DNA from: Mucilaginibacter ginsenosidivorax
GTDB lineage: Bacteria; Bacteroidota; Bacteroidia; Sphingobacteriales; Sphingobacteriaceae
DNA length: 64,000 nucleotides
NCBI RefSeq assembly: GCF_007971525.1
Contig: NZ_CP042437.1
Span: 7,192,001 to 7,256,000, forward strand
Reading direction: 5' to 3'
Made by a program: the position numbers and the translations under genes. Positions 35,367 through 44,419 of this stretch are shown piece by piece. The stretch's first letter is position 1; every line of letters starts with the position of its first letter. Under the pieces are notes generated by a model. That model was not told the DNA's origin and ran no database searches. It saw nothing but the letters and a program-made list of their open reading frames with translations.

Positions 35367-36131
35367 ATGAAAAAACTGTACGTTCCAATTATCTTTTTGG
35401 CTTTGTTATGTTTTAGTTCATGCGTTGATATTGAAGAGCATTATGACTTTAAAAGCGACGGCAGCTGTAACGTTGCGTATGGCTTTGACATGAGCAAGGC
35501 TGTTTCGGTGTTGGTAAACCTGGTATCCGATTCATTGAAACAAACCCCTCAGTTTAGTTTAGTTAAGGATACCACGCTCAATTTTTACAATGCTATGCCC
35601 GATAGCACGCAGCAAAAAATGAATGCCGCCGAAATTGAGCTGGCAAAAAGCAGTGACCTTACTGTAAATATGAACCTGAAGAAAAGTATAATGAAGGTTG
35701 CAATCAACCATAAAGCCAAAGATGCTGCGGATCTTAAATATTACCTTCAAAACGTATCTAAAATAGCGCTGAATAGTCAAATCAGCGCCTTGTCAACCGG
35801 ACAGAACAATAGTAAAACCCTTGATGCTAAACAAATGGTTGCCGGACAGGATTATTACTCCTACGAGATAACGCCGCACCGGTTTTATCGCATAGTTGAT
35901 AAGATAAAGTTTAACGCGTTTTTAAAGAAAACAAAATCAACCTTTATGATGGCAAAAGCCATGCTGATAGATATGCCTTACAAAGTGGTGTTAAACTTTG
36001 CCAAACCGATAAAAAAACTCAATAACCCTAAAGCCGTACTCTCGGCCGACAGGCGAAGCATTACGCTGGTAACTAATATGGACGAGGTAATTAAAAACCC
36101 CTCGGTTATGAATTTGAAGATCGATTTTTAA
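35367..36131 (+). CDS. Hypothetical lipoprotein
   Basis: 254 residues with a lipoprotein signal and lipobox CFSSC (Cys19). The mature part begins VDIEEHYDFKSDGSCNVAYGFDM and is lysine-rich. A likely envelope lipoprotein of unknown function. It is followed after 3 bases by the Rieske gene, so the two are co-transcribed. Confidence 0.8.
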   Translation: MKKLYVPIIFLALLCFSSCVDIEEHYDFKSDGSCNVAYGFDMSKAVSVLVNLVSDSLKQTPQFSLVKDTTLNFYNAMPDSTQQKMNAAEIELAKSSDLTVNMNLKKSIMKVAINHKAKDAADLKYYLQNVSKIALNSQISALSTGQNNSKTLDAKQMVAGQDYYSYEITPHRFYRIVDKIKFNAFLKKTKSTFMMAKAMLIDMPYKVVLNFAKPIKKLNNPKAVLSADRRSITLVTNMDEVIKNPSVMNLKIDF

Positions 36132-36134
36132 TAA

Positions 36135-36473
36135 ATGAACTGGTATAAAATCGCCGAAATAAAAAATACACTTGAGCCATTCATCAAAAAAGTTAAAGCC
36201 GGAAATAGAAGCATTTGCCTGGTAGGGTTTGAGGGAAAGATTTACGCAACTGCAATTAACTGCCCGCATGCCGGGTTTGACCTAAGCCAGGGTTTGTGTG
36301 TTAAAGGGAAGATTGTTTGCCCTTATCATCGTTACACCTATAACCTAACCACAGGCAAGGGCGGGGAGGGGCAGAATGATTTTTTGGAAACCTATGCTGT
36401 AGATATAAGGGGCGACGATATCTACGTTGGTATTAATTCTTTTTGGGATAAGGTGAGGCAGGCGTTTAAGTGA
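36135..36473 (+). CDS. Rieske [2Fe-2S] ferredoxin-like protein
   Basis: 112 residues forming one Rieske domain. The cluster ligands are C43-x-H45 and C62-x2-H65 (INCPHAG and VCPYHRYTYN). It has no membrane anchor, so it is a soluble Rieske ferredoxin of the type that feeds oxygenases or nitrite-reductase-like enzymes. No oxygenase partner is in the operon; the upstream gene is a lipoprotein. Confidence 0.9.
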   Translation: MNWYKIAEIKNTLEPFIKKVKAGNRSICLVGFEGKIYATAINCPHAGFDLSQGLCVKGKIVCPYHRYTYNLTTGKGGEGQNDFLETYAVDIRGDDIYVGINSFWDKVRQAFK

Positions 36474-36650
36474 TAGGTTGGTTGGGTTGAGTAAGTTGAT
36501 TGAGTTGACTAGGTTGATGGAGTTGAATAGTTTGGATTCAACAGTTTGATTACGTGAGATATTAGCACGACTAACTTAATCGTATCTAACTTAATCAACC
36601 TATTCAACTCAATCTAACCTAATCCAACTTATTCACCCCAATCAACCTAA
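36474..36650. repeat. Inverted TTGAGTTGA/TCAACTCAA word repeat
   Basis: The left half repeats GGTTGGTTGGGTTGAG, TTGATTGAGTTGA and GGTTGATGGAGTTGAATAG. The right half repeats the complements AATCAACCTATTCAACTC and CCTAATCCAACTTATTC. It fills the whole convergent junction between the Rieske gene and folD and reaches the folD stop. Confidence 0.75.
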
Positions 36651-37528
36651 CTATACACTTCTTTATTGGCCGAAGATAAAGTGTTCTTCAATAATCCAAT
36701 AATGGTCATTAAGCCAACGCCACCTGGTACAGGGGTGATCCATGATGCTTTGGGGGCCACATTTTCAAAATCAACATCGCCGTAAAGCTTGAAGCCAGAT
36801 TTTGTAAGGGCTGAAGTTTCGCGGTTCATGCCTACATCAATAACTACAACACCATCTTTTACCATATCGGCAGTAATGAAATTCTTTTTGCCGATGGCTA
36901 CAATTAAAATGTCGGCATCTAAGGTGAATTTTTTAATATCCGGGGTACGACTATGGCAAATGGTAACTGTGCAATTGCCGGGTGTAGTATTCCGCGCCAT
37001 TAAGATGCTCATAGGCGAGCCAACTATGTTACTACGACCAACAACTACGCAATGCTTACCGGCGGTTTCAATGCCATATTCTTTCAGCATTAATGTGATG
37101 CCATACGGTGTAGCCGGGATAAATGATGGCAGGTTGCGCTGCATCCGACCAAGATTAACCGGGTGAAATCCATCCACATCTTTCCTGTGGTCGATACGTT
37201 CTGTTACTTTCTCGGGATCAATGTGTTTGGGCAAGGGGAGCTGTACAATAATACCATCTATATCCGCATCGGCATTCAATTCTTCTACTTTTTTTAACAA
37301 CTCATCTTCGGTAACCGTATCCTCAAAGCGCACAAGGGTGGATTTAAAACCAACCTTTTCGCAATTTTTAATTTTACTGGCTACATAAGTTTCGCTGCCG
37401 CCATCATGGCCAACCAAAACTGCAACCAAATGTGGCTGTCTACCAGTTTCGGCCAAAATTTTAGCTGCCGCTTCGGCAATTTCAACCTTAAGTTTTTCTG
37501 ATACGTATTTTCCGTCGAGTAACTGCAT
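36647..37528 (-). CDS. folD: Methylenetetrahydrofolate dehydrogenase/cyclohydrolase
   Basis: 293 residues. The catalytic Lys lies in YVASKIKNCEKVG, the substrate loop in IDGIIVQLPLPKHID, and the NADP site in GRSNIVGSPMSILM; the C-terminal PVPGGVGLMTI motif is intact. It interconverts 5,10-methylene-THF and 10-formyl-THF. The ATG at 37528 (MQLLDGKYVSEK) is used; the frame extends upstream only into a dispersed repeat. Confidence 0.95.
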   Translation of the reverse strand: MQLLDGKYVSEKLKVEIAEAAAKILAETGRQPHLVAVLVGHDGGSETYVASKIKNCEKVGFKSTLVRFEDTVTEDELLKKVEELNADADIDGIIVQLPLPKHIDPEKVTERIDHRKDVDGFHPVNLGRMQRNLPSFIPATPYGITLMLKEYGIETAGKHCVVVGRSNIVGSPMSILMARNTTPGNCTVTICHSRTPDIKKFTLDADILIVAIGKKNFITADMVKDGVVVIDVGMNRETSALTKSGFKLYGDVDFENVAPKASWITPVPGGVGLMTIIGLLKNTLSSANKEVYS

Positions 37529-37535
37529 TTTAGAT

Positions 37536-37622
37536 AGAATCAAGAAGTTAGAGTCAAGAATCAAGAATGAAAAATCAAATTGAAGCTGTCTTGGCTCTTG
37601 ATTCTTAACTCTTGATTCTTTT
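37536..37622. repeat. Inverted pair of AGTCAAGAATCAAGA-family repeats
   Basis: The left arm reads GAATCAAGAAGTTAGAGTCA and the right arm reads GCTCTTGATTCTTAACTCTTG. They can pair across about 20 bases between lepA and folD. Confidence 0.75.
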
Positions 37623-37627
37623 TAAAT

Positions 37628-39415
37628 TTAATCAAGTTTCAAAACCGCCATAAACGCCGATTGTGGTATCTCTACGTTACCTACCTGGCGCATGCGTTTT
37701 TTACCTTTTTTCTGTTTTTCCAATAGTTTACGTTTACGGGAAATGTCACCACCGTAACATTTGGCGGTAACATCTTTACGCAAAGCTTTAACTGTTTCGC
37801 GGGCAATGATCTTGGCGCCTATAGAAGCCTGGATTATGATTTCAAATTGCTGGCGGGGTAAAAGTTCCTTCAACTTTTCGCAAATCTTTTTACCAAAATC
37901 ATAAGAGTTACCCCTGAATATTAGTGATGATAAAGCATCAACAGGTTCGGCATTTAAACGAATATCCAAACGTACAAGATCCGACTGGCGATAGCCTATC
38001 TGGTGATAGTCAAAAGATGCATAACCCTTTGATATCGTTTTTAGCTTATCATAAAAGTCAAAAACGATCTCGCCCATCGGCATCTCAAATACCAGCTCAA
38101 CCCGGTCAGATGTTAAGTATGACTGGTTGGTGATACTACCTCTTTTTTGAATACATAACGACATTACCGGCCCAACAAATTCAGATTTGGTGATAATTGT
38201 GGCCTTAATATAGGGCTCTTCAACAAAATCAATTTTACTTGGATCGGGAAGGTCAGATGGATTGTTTACTATAATTGGCTCGCCTTTGGTAGTATGGGCA
38301 ATATAAGATACGTTAGGTACGGTAGTAATTACCGTCATATTAAACTCGCGCTCTAACCGCTCCTGGATAATCTCCATGTGCAGCATGCCCAAAAATCCGC
38401 AACGAAAGCCGAAGCCTAAAGCTGCAGACGATTCTGGTTCAAACACAAGGGAAGCATCATTAAGCTGCAATTTGGCCATAGATTCGCGCAGTTCTTCATA
38501 ATCTTCGGTATCAACCGGGTAGATACCGGCAAATACCATTGGCTTTACTTCTTCAAAACCTTGAATTCCAATCTCGCAGGGCCTGTCAACATGGGTAATG
38601 GTATCGCCTACTTTAACTTCTCTTGCTTCCTTAATTCCTGATATAATATAGCCTACATCACCGGTTTTTATAACATCTTTAGCAAGCGGCCGAAGTTTTA
38701 GCGTGCCTACCTCATCGGCCAGGTACTGCTTCTCGGTAGCTACGAATTTTACTTTTTCGCCTTTCCTTATCTCGCCGTTAACTACTTTAAAATAGGCGAT
38801 GATACCACGGAACGAGTTGAATACCGAATCGAAAATCAAAGCCTGTAAAGGTGCTTTAGGGTCGCCAACGGGAGCAGGTACACGCTCAACAATAGCTCGC
38901 AATATGTCATGAACGCCCATTCCGGTTTTGCCCGAGGCAGCGAGAATTTCTTCTCGCTTACATCCAATCAGGTCAACAATCTGGTCTTTAACCTCCTCGG
39001 GCATGGCGCCGGGAAGATCCATTTTATTAAGCACCGGGATAATCTCCAGGTCGTTTTCCAAAGCAAGGTACAAGTTGGATATGGTTTGCGCCTGGATGCC
39101 TTGTGCCGCATCAACAATAAGCAAAGCGCCCTCGCAGGCAGCTATCGAACGTGATACTTCGTATGAAAAATCTACGTGGCCGGGTGTGTCTATCAGGTTA
39201 AGGATATATTTTTGCCCGTTAAGCTCATAATCCATTTGGATGGCATGGCTTTTTATAGTAATACCCCGCTCGCGTTCCAAATCCATATCGTCAAGCAATT
39301 GTGCCTGCGATTCGCGTTGGGTTATAGTGTTAGTGTATTCTAATAACCTATCGGCAAGTGTGCTTTTGCCGTGGTCGATGTGCGCGATGATACAAAAATT
39401 ACGAATATGCTCCAT
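37628..39415 (-). CDS. lepA: Elongation factor 4 (LepA)
   Basis: 595 residues: translational GTPase with G1 AHIDHGKSTLADRL, G2/switch RERGITIKSHA, G3 DTPGHVDF, G4 NKMD and the LepA-specific C-terminal domain (IGYRQSDLVRLDI, RKRKLLEKQKKGKKRMR). It acts on stalled or mistranslocated ribosomes. The length and all motifs are normal. It is separated from folD by the repeat pair, so co-transcription is uncertain. Confidence 0.97.
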   Translation of the reverse strand: MEHIRNFCIIAHIDHGKSTLADRLLEYTNTITQRESQAQLLDDMDLERERGITIKSHAIQMDYELNGQKYILNLIDTPGHVDFSYEVSRSIAACEGALLIVDAAQGIQAQTISNLYLALENDLEIIPVLNKMDLPGAMPEEVKDQIVDLIGCKREEILAASGKTGMGVHDILRAIVERVPAPVGDPKAPLQALIFDSVFNSFRGIIAYFKVVNGEIRKGEKVKFVATEKQYLADEVGTLKLRPLAKDVIKTGDVGYIISGIKEAREVKVGDTITHVDRPCEIGIQGFEEVKPMVFAGIYPVDTEDYEELRESMAKLQLNDASLVFEPESSAALGFGFRCGFLGMLHMEIIQERLEREFNMTVITTVPNVSYIAHTTKGEPIIVNNPSDLPDPSKIDFVEEPYIKATIITKSEFVGPVMSLCIQKRGSITNQSYLTSDRVELVFEMPMGEIVFDFYDKLKTISKGYASFDYHQIGYRQSDLVRLDIRLNAEPVDALSSLIFRGNSYDFGKKICEKLKELLPRQQFEIIIQASIGAKIIARETVKALRKDVTAKCYGGDISRKRKLLEKQKKGKKRMRQVGNVEIPQSAFMAVLKLD

Positions 39416-39694
39416 TGAACCGCAAAAATAGCTTTTTAGGATGATAAATTGGCAGGCTGTTTTTATTTACTGTTACGTTAACTATATAGTACCCAAAATG
39501 CGACCAGGAATACAGCATAGTAATGGTCGGTAAAAATGAATAGTAATACTCTTTTCTTTAGAAAAAATAAAGATGTTTAACCATCCTGTCTATTATATAC
39601 CATGAGCGAACCCGACATGCCAAACTGCAATAGGCCAACAATTTTTTTGTATTGAATAATCAGGCCATCGTAAAATTTGTTTGTTTTGGCCCTG
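39416..39694. other. Spacer upstream of lepA, nothing recognised
   Basis: About 280 bases, AT-rich. I see no ORF, hairpin or repeat of the families found elsewhere. It should contain the lepA promoter. Confidence 0.4.
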
Positions 39695-40285
39695 TCAATT
39701 AAATTGCTCTTTTAACCGAACCAGTCTATCTATCATTAGGTTAAGTTTTTCTTCCTCGTTTTTAAACATTCTTGGTTTTAAGTAAAAAGTGGTAAACAAA
39801 AACCAGATAGTAATAGAACTATAGGTGCCAATTTTAAATGCCAGGGACGAATTTTCCAATACTTCGATAAAGTACAGTGCCAGGCCGGCGCTGATTAACA
39901 GTATGTATATATAATAAAACCAACCTGTGATTTTTGAACGTGTTTTTTGGTATTCCTTTAGGCTGTCTAAATACTCAGCGGGGTTAATGGTTGCATCGCG
40001 TTTGCTTAAAATGTGATAGTGCCTTACGGTAAGTGCCAAATACATGAGCATGGTAAGCAACACTATTAAAATACCCGCCGTTGTAACCCCCGACTTAAAG
40101 GCCAGGAAAAATGTAACAATGGCCGCAAATACGGTAACGGCCACCATGGCCACAATTGTCCAATACAACTTGTTGGTTATGCCGCGAATCCCCTTCTTTA
40201 CCTGCTTCAGCACATCATCCACTGAAAGCTGATCTTGCTTTGGCTGTCCCTGCCAAACCGACATCAAATGATCAAAGTCTTTCAT
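39695..40285 (-). CDS. Membrane protein encoded with an ECF sigma factor
   Basis: 196 residues: a cytoplasmic N-terminus (MKDFDHLMSVWQGQP), four predicted membrane helices in two pairs (about 40-85 and 120-165) and a basic C-terminus. The start overlaps the sigma-factor gene by 14 bases, which implies coupled translation. Position and topology suggest an anti-sigma or accessory role, but it lacks a zinc anti-sigma motif, so this is inference only. Confidence 0.75.
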   Translation of the reverse strand: MKDFDHLMSVWQGQPKQDQLSVDDVLKQVKKGIRGITNKLYWTIVAMVAVTVFAAIVTFFLAFKSGVTTAGILIVLLTMLMYLALTVRHYHILSKRDATINPAEYLDSLKEYQKTRSKITGWFYYIYILLISAGLALYFIEVLENSSLAFKIGTYSSITIWFLFTTFYLKPRMFKNEEEKLNLMIDRLVRLKEQFN

Positions 40286-40769
40286 ACTGGTTATATAATT
40301 CTGTTAACTTTTGTTTTATACGATAAATTTTCACCCTCAGATTTCCCTCCGATATTCCCGAAACTTCTGCTATTTCGGGATATGGTACTTCATCAAGTAC
40401 CAATGTTATTATAATTCTTTCCGATTCCTCCAGTTTTGATATGCATTTGTATAGTAAAGCAACCTGCTCATTCTTTTCAGAAAATTCCTCTCGTTTAGTT
40501 TCAGCTATTTGTTCGGTAAGCTCGTCTTTTGCCTGTCGCTTCTCCGATCGCAGGTAGGTTAAGCAGGTGTTTACGGCAATACGATAGATCCAGGTAGAGA
40601 TCATGGCCTGGTTGCGAAATTTATCGAGGTTTTGCCATACTTTCAAAAAAGTTTCTTGTAGCAGGTCGTTCGCGGCGTCATCGTCGCCGGTATAACCATA
40701 GCACAAATGGAAAATCTTTTTAGAATTAGCTGCATAAATTTCCTTGAATGCTGCTTCTTTGTTGGCCAC
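40272..40769 (-). CDS. ECF-type RNA polymerase sigma factor
   Basis: 165 residues: sigma region 2 (YTGDDDAANDLLQETFLKVWQNLDKF, STWIYRIAVNTCLTYLR) and region 4 with the helix-turn-helix YPEIAEVSGISEGNLRVKIYRIKQKL. No region 3 or C-terminal extension. It would direct polymerase to a small regulon under control of the membrane protein encoded with it. No SusCD or TonB receptor lies nearby, so the usual FecI-type role is not suggested. Confidence 0.92.
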   Translation of the reverse strand: MANKEAAFKEIYAANSKKIFHLCYGYTGDDDAANDLLQETFLKVWQNLDKFRNQAMISTWIYRIAVNTCLTYLRSEKRQAKDELTEQIAETKREEFSEKNEQVALLYKCISKLEESERIIITLVLDEVPYPEIAEVSGISEGNLRVKIYRIKQKLTELYNQYERL

Positions 40770-40814
40770 TGTTAATAGAATTTATATAGTTTAGATTATC
40801 TTAGTGTACATATG

Positions 40815-41342
40815 TTACAACAGGTAATCACTCTTTTTAAACCAGTTCAATTTTTTTTCAGCATCTGTAATTAATGCATTGTAGCTATCGGCAAAATCAT
40901 ATTGCAGGTCTTCGTGTAGTTTAGCTATCAGCGTTTTTACCTTTTCAACTTGCCGGGTTAATATCAAGCGGATTGGTTTGTATGAAGTTCGCCTGTCGGC
41001 ATACTCCAGGTAATTGCTGCAAAAATTTAGCAAAAACTCAATCTCGGCTGTTTTTGAGCCGGTAAACTTAGTGTATTTGCTCAATAATCGTAATATTTTG
41101 CGCATACCTTTAGCTGCGTTATAGCTTAGGGCTGGCAACTGGCTGAACATGAAGCCAGCCTCGGCTTTTACTTTTTCTATAAAGGAAGTCTCGTCATAGG
41201 CTTCAAACAGTAAATAAGCCAGCAATTCCTTGTTTTCTTTTTTATAACGTGCCAAACGAAGCAATAACTCAGACAACTGCTCATGCGGCAAATGCTGAAT
41301 TTCTTTTTTGATATGTTGTAGTCCGTAGGTAGTAACCGTCAT
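40815..41342 (-). CDS. Hypothetical helical protein
   Basis: 175 residues from the ATG at 41342 (MTVTTYGLQHIKKEI); the frame's upstream extension runs into a dispersed repeat. The protein is almost entirely helical and Lys/Leu-rich (ELLLRLARYKKENKELLAYLLFEAY), with no signal peptide or membrane segment. I do not recognise a family. It precedes the ECF sigma gene by 45 bases and may be in the same unit. Confidence 0.7.
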   Translation of the reverse strand: MTVTTYGLQHIKKEIQHLPHEQLSELLLRLARYKKENKELLAYLLFEAYDETSFIEKVKAEAGFMFSQLPALSYNAAKGMRKILRLLSKYTKFTGSKTAEIEFLLNFCSNYLEYADRRTSYKPIRLILTRQVEKVKTLIAKLHEDLQYDFADSYNALITDAEKKLNWFKKSDYLL

Positions 41343-41650
41343 TTTAAATAGAATCAAGAATTAAGAGTCAGGAATCAAGACATGATCAATTCTGGTTGCC
41401 AATATATACAAAATGTTTTAAGAGAGGCAAGAGTCAAGAATCAAGGCAAGCACAAATCTTCAGTAAATGTCTTAAAAGAGTCAGGAATCGAGACCGGCGC
41501 AGCCCTCAATAACAATACAAATTAATAAGGGAGCAGTTTGTAAACGACAAAGATTCAAAGGGGGGAGCCATCTGTTTGCTGCTTAATTTTTCCCTTCTTG
41601 ATTCTTAACTCTTGATTCTTTCCGCCGATTCTTAACTCTTGATTCTATTT
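41343..41650. repeat. Cluster of AGTCAAGAATCAAGA-family repeats
   Basis: Copies at about 41350-41380, 41421-41448 and 41472-41496 in one orientation and 41596-41646 in the other. These fill most of this divergent spacer and could form alternative hairpins with each other. Confidence 0.75.
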
Positions 41651-41653
41651 CAC

Positions 41654-41661
41654 TATTTTTG
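41654..41661 (+). promoter_or_regulatory. Putative -7 box TATTTTTG
   Basis: Matches TAnnTTTG 17 bases before the symporter ATG and directly follows the repeat cluster. No convincing -33 element; the equivalent position lies in repeat sequence. Confidence 0.5.
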
Positions 41662-41678
41662 TAAACTGATCAAAATCC

Positions 41679-43082
41679 ATGCAAAAAAAAAGCAAGCTTA
41701 CGCTGTACATTTTTATAGCGCTTATCGCCGGTGTAATAGTTGGTTATATATACAACACCAACGTAATTAATAAAATTAATTCCAATATCAGTGTAGCCGA
41801 TGCGCGTATTAAAGCTATCGATAAAAATCTCTTATCATCGGCAGATACTACTACAGAGGCCTTTAAATCCATAAAAAAACTGAGGCAGACTGAGGTAAAA
41901 GCCCAGCAGGAAAACAGCACCTTAAGGGAAGATAAACTGGAAGGCTTCAATATTTTAAGCAAGATTTTCCTGAATTTGATAAAGATGATTGTGGCGCCGC
42001 TGGTGTTTACAACGCTGGTAGTTGGCGTGGCAAAAGTAGGCGATATTAAAGCAGTAGGCCGGATAGGCGGCAAAACCATGCTTTGGTTTGTTAGTGCCAC
42101 TTTAGTGTCGTTGTTATTAGGAATGCTGTTGGTAAACCTGTTTGAGCCTGGTAAAACCATGCACCTGCCATTGCCAGACAGCCATTTAAGTACCGGCATC
42201 AAAAAATCGGCACTGTCATTAACCGAATTTATCGGGCATGTGTTCCCCTCAAGCTTTATTAAATCAATGGCTGATAACGAGATATTGCAGATTGTGGTGT
42301 TCTCTTTGTTTTTCGGTATAGCCACGGCGGCTATAGGTGAGCAGGGTAAAATAGTTATTAAAGCTATGGATGCCATTGCCCATGTGATATTAAAGATAAC
42401 GGGCTATGTAATGAAGCTGGCACCTGTTGCCGTATTTGGCGCTATAACAGCGGTGATTGCAAAGCAGGGTTTAGGTGTTTTATCCACTTATGGCATATTT
42501 ATTGGCGAATTTTACTTTTCATTGGTGTTGCTTTGGCTTATCATTATATCAGCAGGTTTTATTGTTTTACGCAAGCCGGTGTTCAGACTGATTAATAACA
42601 TAAAAGATGCTATGCTTATTGCATTCAGCACTTCAACCAGTGAGGCTGCTTATCCAAAAGTATTGTTAGAACTGGAGCGTTTTGGTTGCAGCAACAAAAT
42701 TGTGAGTTTCGTATTACCATTGGGGTACTCATTTAATTTGGATGGTAGCATGATGTATATGACCTTTGCATCATTATTTCTGGCGCAATCGTACGATATT
42801 CATTTATCGTTCGGGCACCAGTTGTCTATGCTGTTGGTGCTGATGCTTACAAGCAAAGGGGTAGCCGGCGTGCCAAGGGCATCTTTAGTTGTTATTGCAG
42901 GAACGCTATCAATGTTTAATATCCCTGAGGCGGGATTGTTCTTGCTGATCGGAATTGATCCATTACTGGATATGGGCAGATCAGCAACTAATGTGTTGGG
43001 TAATGCAATGGCGACGGCGGTGGTTAGTAAGTGGGAAGGGGAATTAGATGGTAAACAAGTGGAACGAAATGCAGACATATAA
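41679..43082 (+). CDS. Dicarboxylate/amino acid:cation symporter (DAACS)
   Basis: 467 residues of the GltP/DctA family. Landmarks are KMIVAPLVFTTLVVGVAKVGD, the re-entrant loop serines in AFSTSTSEAAYPKV, the transport helix LPLGYSFNLDGSMMY, and SKGVAGVPRASLVV. It is a sodium- or proton-coupled importer of glutamate, aspartate or C4-dicarboxylates. A hydrophilic, helix-forming stretch of about 65 residues after the first membrane helix (NISVADARIKAIDKNLLSS onward) is longer than usual for the family. Confidence 0.92.
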   Translation: MQKKSKLTLYIFIALIAGVIVGYIYNTNVINKINSNISVADARIKAIDKNLLSSADTTTEAFKSIKKLRQTEVKAQQENSTLREDKLEGFNILSKIFLNLIKMIVAPLVFTTLVVGVAKVGDIKAVGRIGGKTMLWFVSATLVSLLLGMLLVNLFEPGKTMHLPLPDSHLSTGIKKSALSLTEFIGHVFPSSFIKSMADNEILQIVVFSLFFGIATAAIGEQGKIVIKAMDAIAHVILKITGYVMKLAPVAVFGAITAVIAKQGLGVLSTYGIFIGEFYFSLVLLWLIIISAGFIVLRKPVFRLINNIKDAMLIAFSTSTSEAAYPKVLLELERFGCSNKIVSFVLPLGYSFNLDGSMMYMTFASLFLAQSYDIHLSFGHQLSMLLVLMLTSKGVAGVPRASLVVIAGTLSMFNIPEAGLFLLIGIDPLLDMGRSATNVLGNAMATAVVSKWEGELDGKQVERNADI

Positions 43083-43487
43083 AGCATTAATATTCAATGG
43101 CAGAATCTGCAGACTCTGACCAGAGATTGATAAAACAATAAAAAACTGTCATGCTGAGTGGTAAAATTTCGCGAAATTCTGAAGGGAAAATGACATCGTA
43201 AAAATAAACTACTGTCATCCTGAGGCACGAAGGATCTATTGGCGGACTTTTCTATAGGTCATGCACAGCTGATAGATCCTTCGTACTTCAGGATGACAGG
43301 AAAATTGGATATGTTATGGGTAGGTACGAAGCATCTATTCGAAAACTTTACTCGGCGGCGATGAAGGTGGTAAAATAAATCCTTCGTTCCTCAGAATGGC
43401 AGGGAGAAAAGCGCTATCACTTTATATCTCGCTTTAGCAACTTAGAAACAAATTACAAATTATACATAAATACAATTCACTAACTAA
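43083..43487. repeat. Cluster of GTCATCCTGAGG-family repeats
   Basis: At 43213-43300, TGTCATCCTGAGGCACGAAGG faces TCCTTCGTACTTCAGGATGA, giving a long inverted repeat. Partial copies lie at about 43148-43190 (GTCATGCTGAG) and 43320-43405 (CCTTCGTTCCTCAGAATGGC). The family recurs at 48060-48155. No ORF of interest. Confidence 0.75.
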
Positions 43488-43985
43488 ATGTCCAGTACTA
43501 CAAAAAAAATATTCCTCATCTCTACAATCGTAATTCCGTTCCTTTTATACTGTTTTTACTACTACGGTATGATGATCAAAAACGCACCTTACCGTTATGC
43601 CGATTTCCAGTCGATATCCATGGTTTATGGGCCCAAAGATAGCCTGGTAAATAAATTTAACTCCCGCACAGGCGATTATCAGTATATTAATAAAAGAGAT
43701 TCGCTGGTGAAAATGCATGTTAAGCTTACCGATAACGACTTGTTATATCTGCATCATAAAGCGGCCGACCTGGGTTTCTGGGATTTTCCATCTAACGAGA
43801 GAGGGGATACCGTTAAAGAAAAGCCGGTGCGTTACATCATTGAGTTTAAATATAAAACCAAAACCAAACGGGTTGTTTTTGATTCGAACTTTCAAGGCGA
43901 TCCTAAATTGATAGATGCTAATAAACAGCTGATCAAAGAAATCGACCAAAGTTTAACAACCGCCGAAAGGCGACTGAAAAAATAA
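43488..43985 (+). CDS. Hypothetical membrane-anchored protein
   Basis: 165 residues: one N-terminal membrane helix (IFLISTIVIPFLLYCFYYYGMMI) and a periplasmic or surface domain of about 130 residues rich in Lys and Tyr (VRYIIEFKYKTKTKRVVFD). No lipobox. No recognised family. It lies 75 bases upstream of the rplU gene but a promoter separates them. Confidence 0.7.
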   Translation: MSSTTKKIFLISTIVIPFLLYCFYYYGMMIKNAPYRYADFQSISMVYGPKDSLVNKFNSRTGDYQYINKRDSLVKMHVKLTDNDLLYLHHKAADLGFWDFPSNERGDTVKEKPVRYIIEFKYKTKTKRVVFDSNFQGDPKLIDANKQLIKEIDQSLTTAERRLKK

Positions 43986-43996
43986 AAGAAGGCAGT

Positions 43997-44028
43997 GTTG
44001 TTTATTAAATAACCAATCCCTATATTTG
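43997..44028 (+). promoter_or_regulatory. Putative promoter for rplU-rpmA
   Basis: GTTG at 43997-44000, 20 bases, then TATATTTG (44021-44028). This fits the Bacteroidota -33 TTTG / -7 TAnnTTTG pattern well and leaves a leader of about 25 bases before rplU. Confidence 0.7.
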
Positions 44029-44060
44029 CACCTCGAATTTTAAAACAATAATTAACAAAC

Positions 44061-44369
44061 ATGTACGCAATAGTAAGTATAGCAGGACAGCAATTTAAGG
44101 TTGCAAAAGACCAGCAGATCTTTGTACACAGGTTACAAGGTGACGAGGGCGCTAGTATTGAATTTGACAGTGTATTGTTAGCAGAAAACGAAGGTTCATT
44201 CAAATTAGGTTCTGATTTGAAAGGCGCTAAAGTATCGGCTAAGATCGTGTCTCATTTAAAAGGTGATAAAGTAATCGTTTTCAAAAAGAAACGCAGAAAA
44301 GGTTACAAAAAGAAAAACGGTCACCGTCAGCAATTTACCAAGATCGAGATCACCGGTATAACATTATAA
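44061..44369 (+). CDS. rplU: 50S ribosomal protein L21
   Basis: 102 residues, standard length. MYAIVSIAGQQFKVAKDQQIFV and the basic C-terminal KKKRRKGYKKKNGHRQQFT that contacts 23S rRNA are intact. First gene of rplU-rpmA, with 50 bases before rpmA. Confidence 0.97.
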   Translation: MYAIVSIAGQQFKVAKDQQIFVHRLQGDEGASIEFDSVLLAENEGSFKLGSDLKGAKVSAKIVSHLKGDKVIVFKKKRRKGYKKKNGHRQQFTKIEITGITL

Positions 44370-44419
44370 TTTAAAGTTTTAAACCGAGCCGATTTATCAG
44401 CTCATAAAAGATATAAACA

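Noticed and set aside
41343..41650. CRISPR array from the repeated AGTCAAGAATCAAGA words
   Set aside because: Units are irregular in length, diverged and present in both orientations, without unique spacers of constant size or cas genes.
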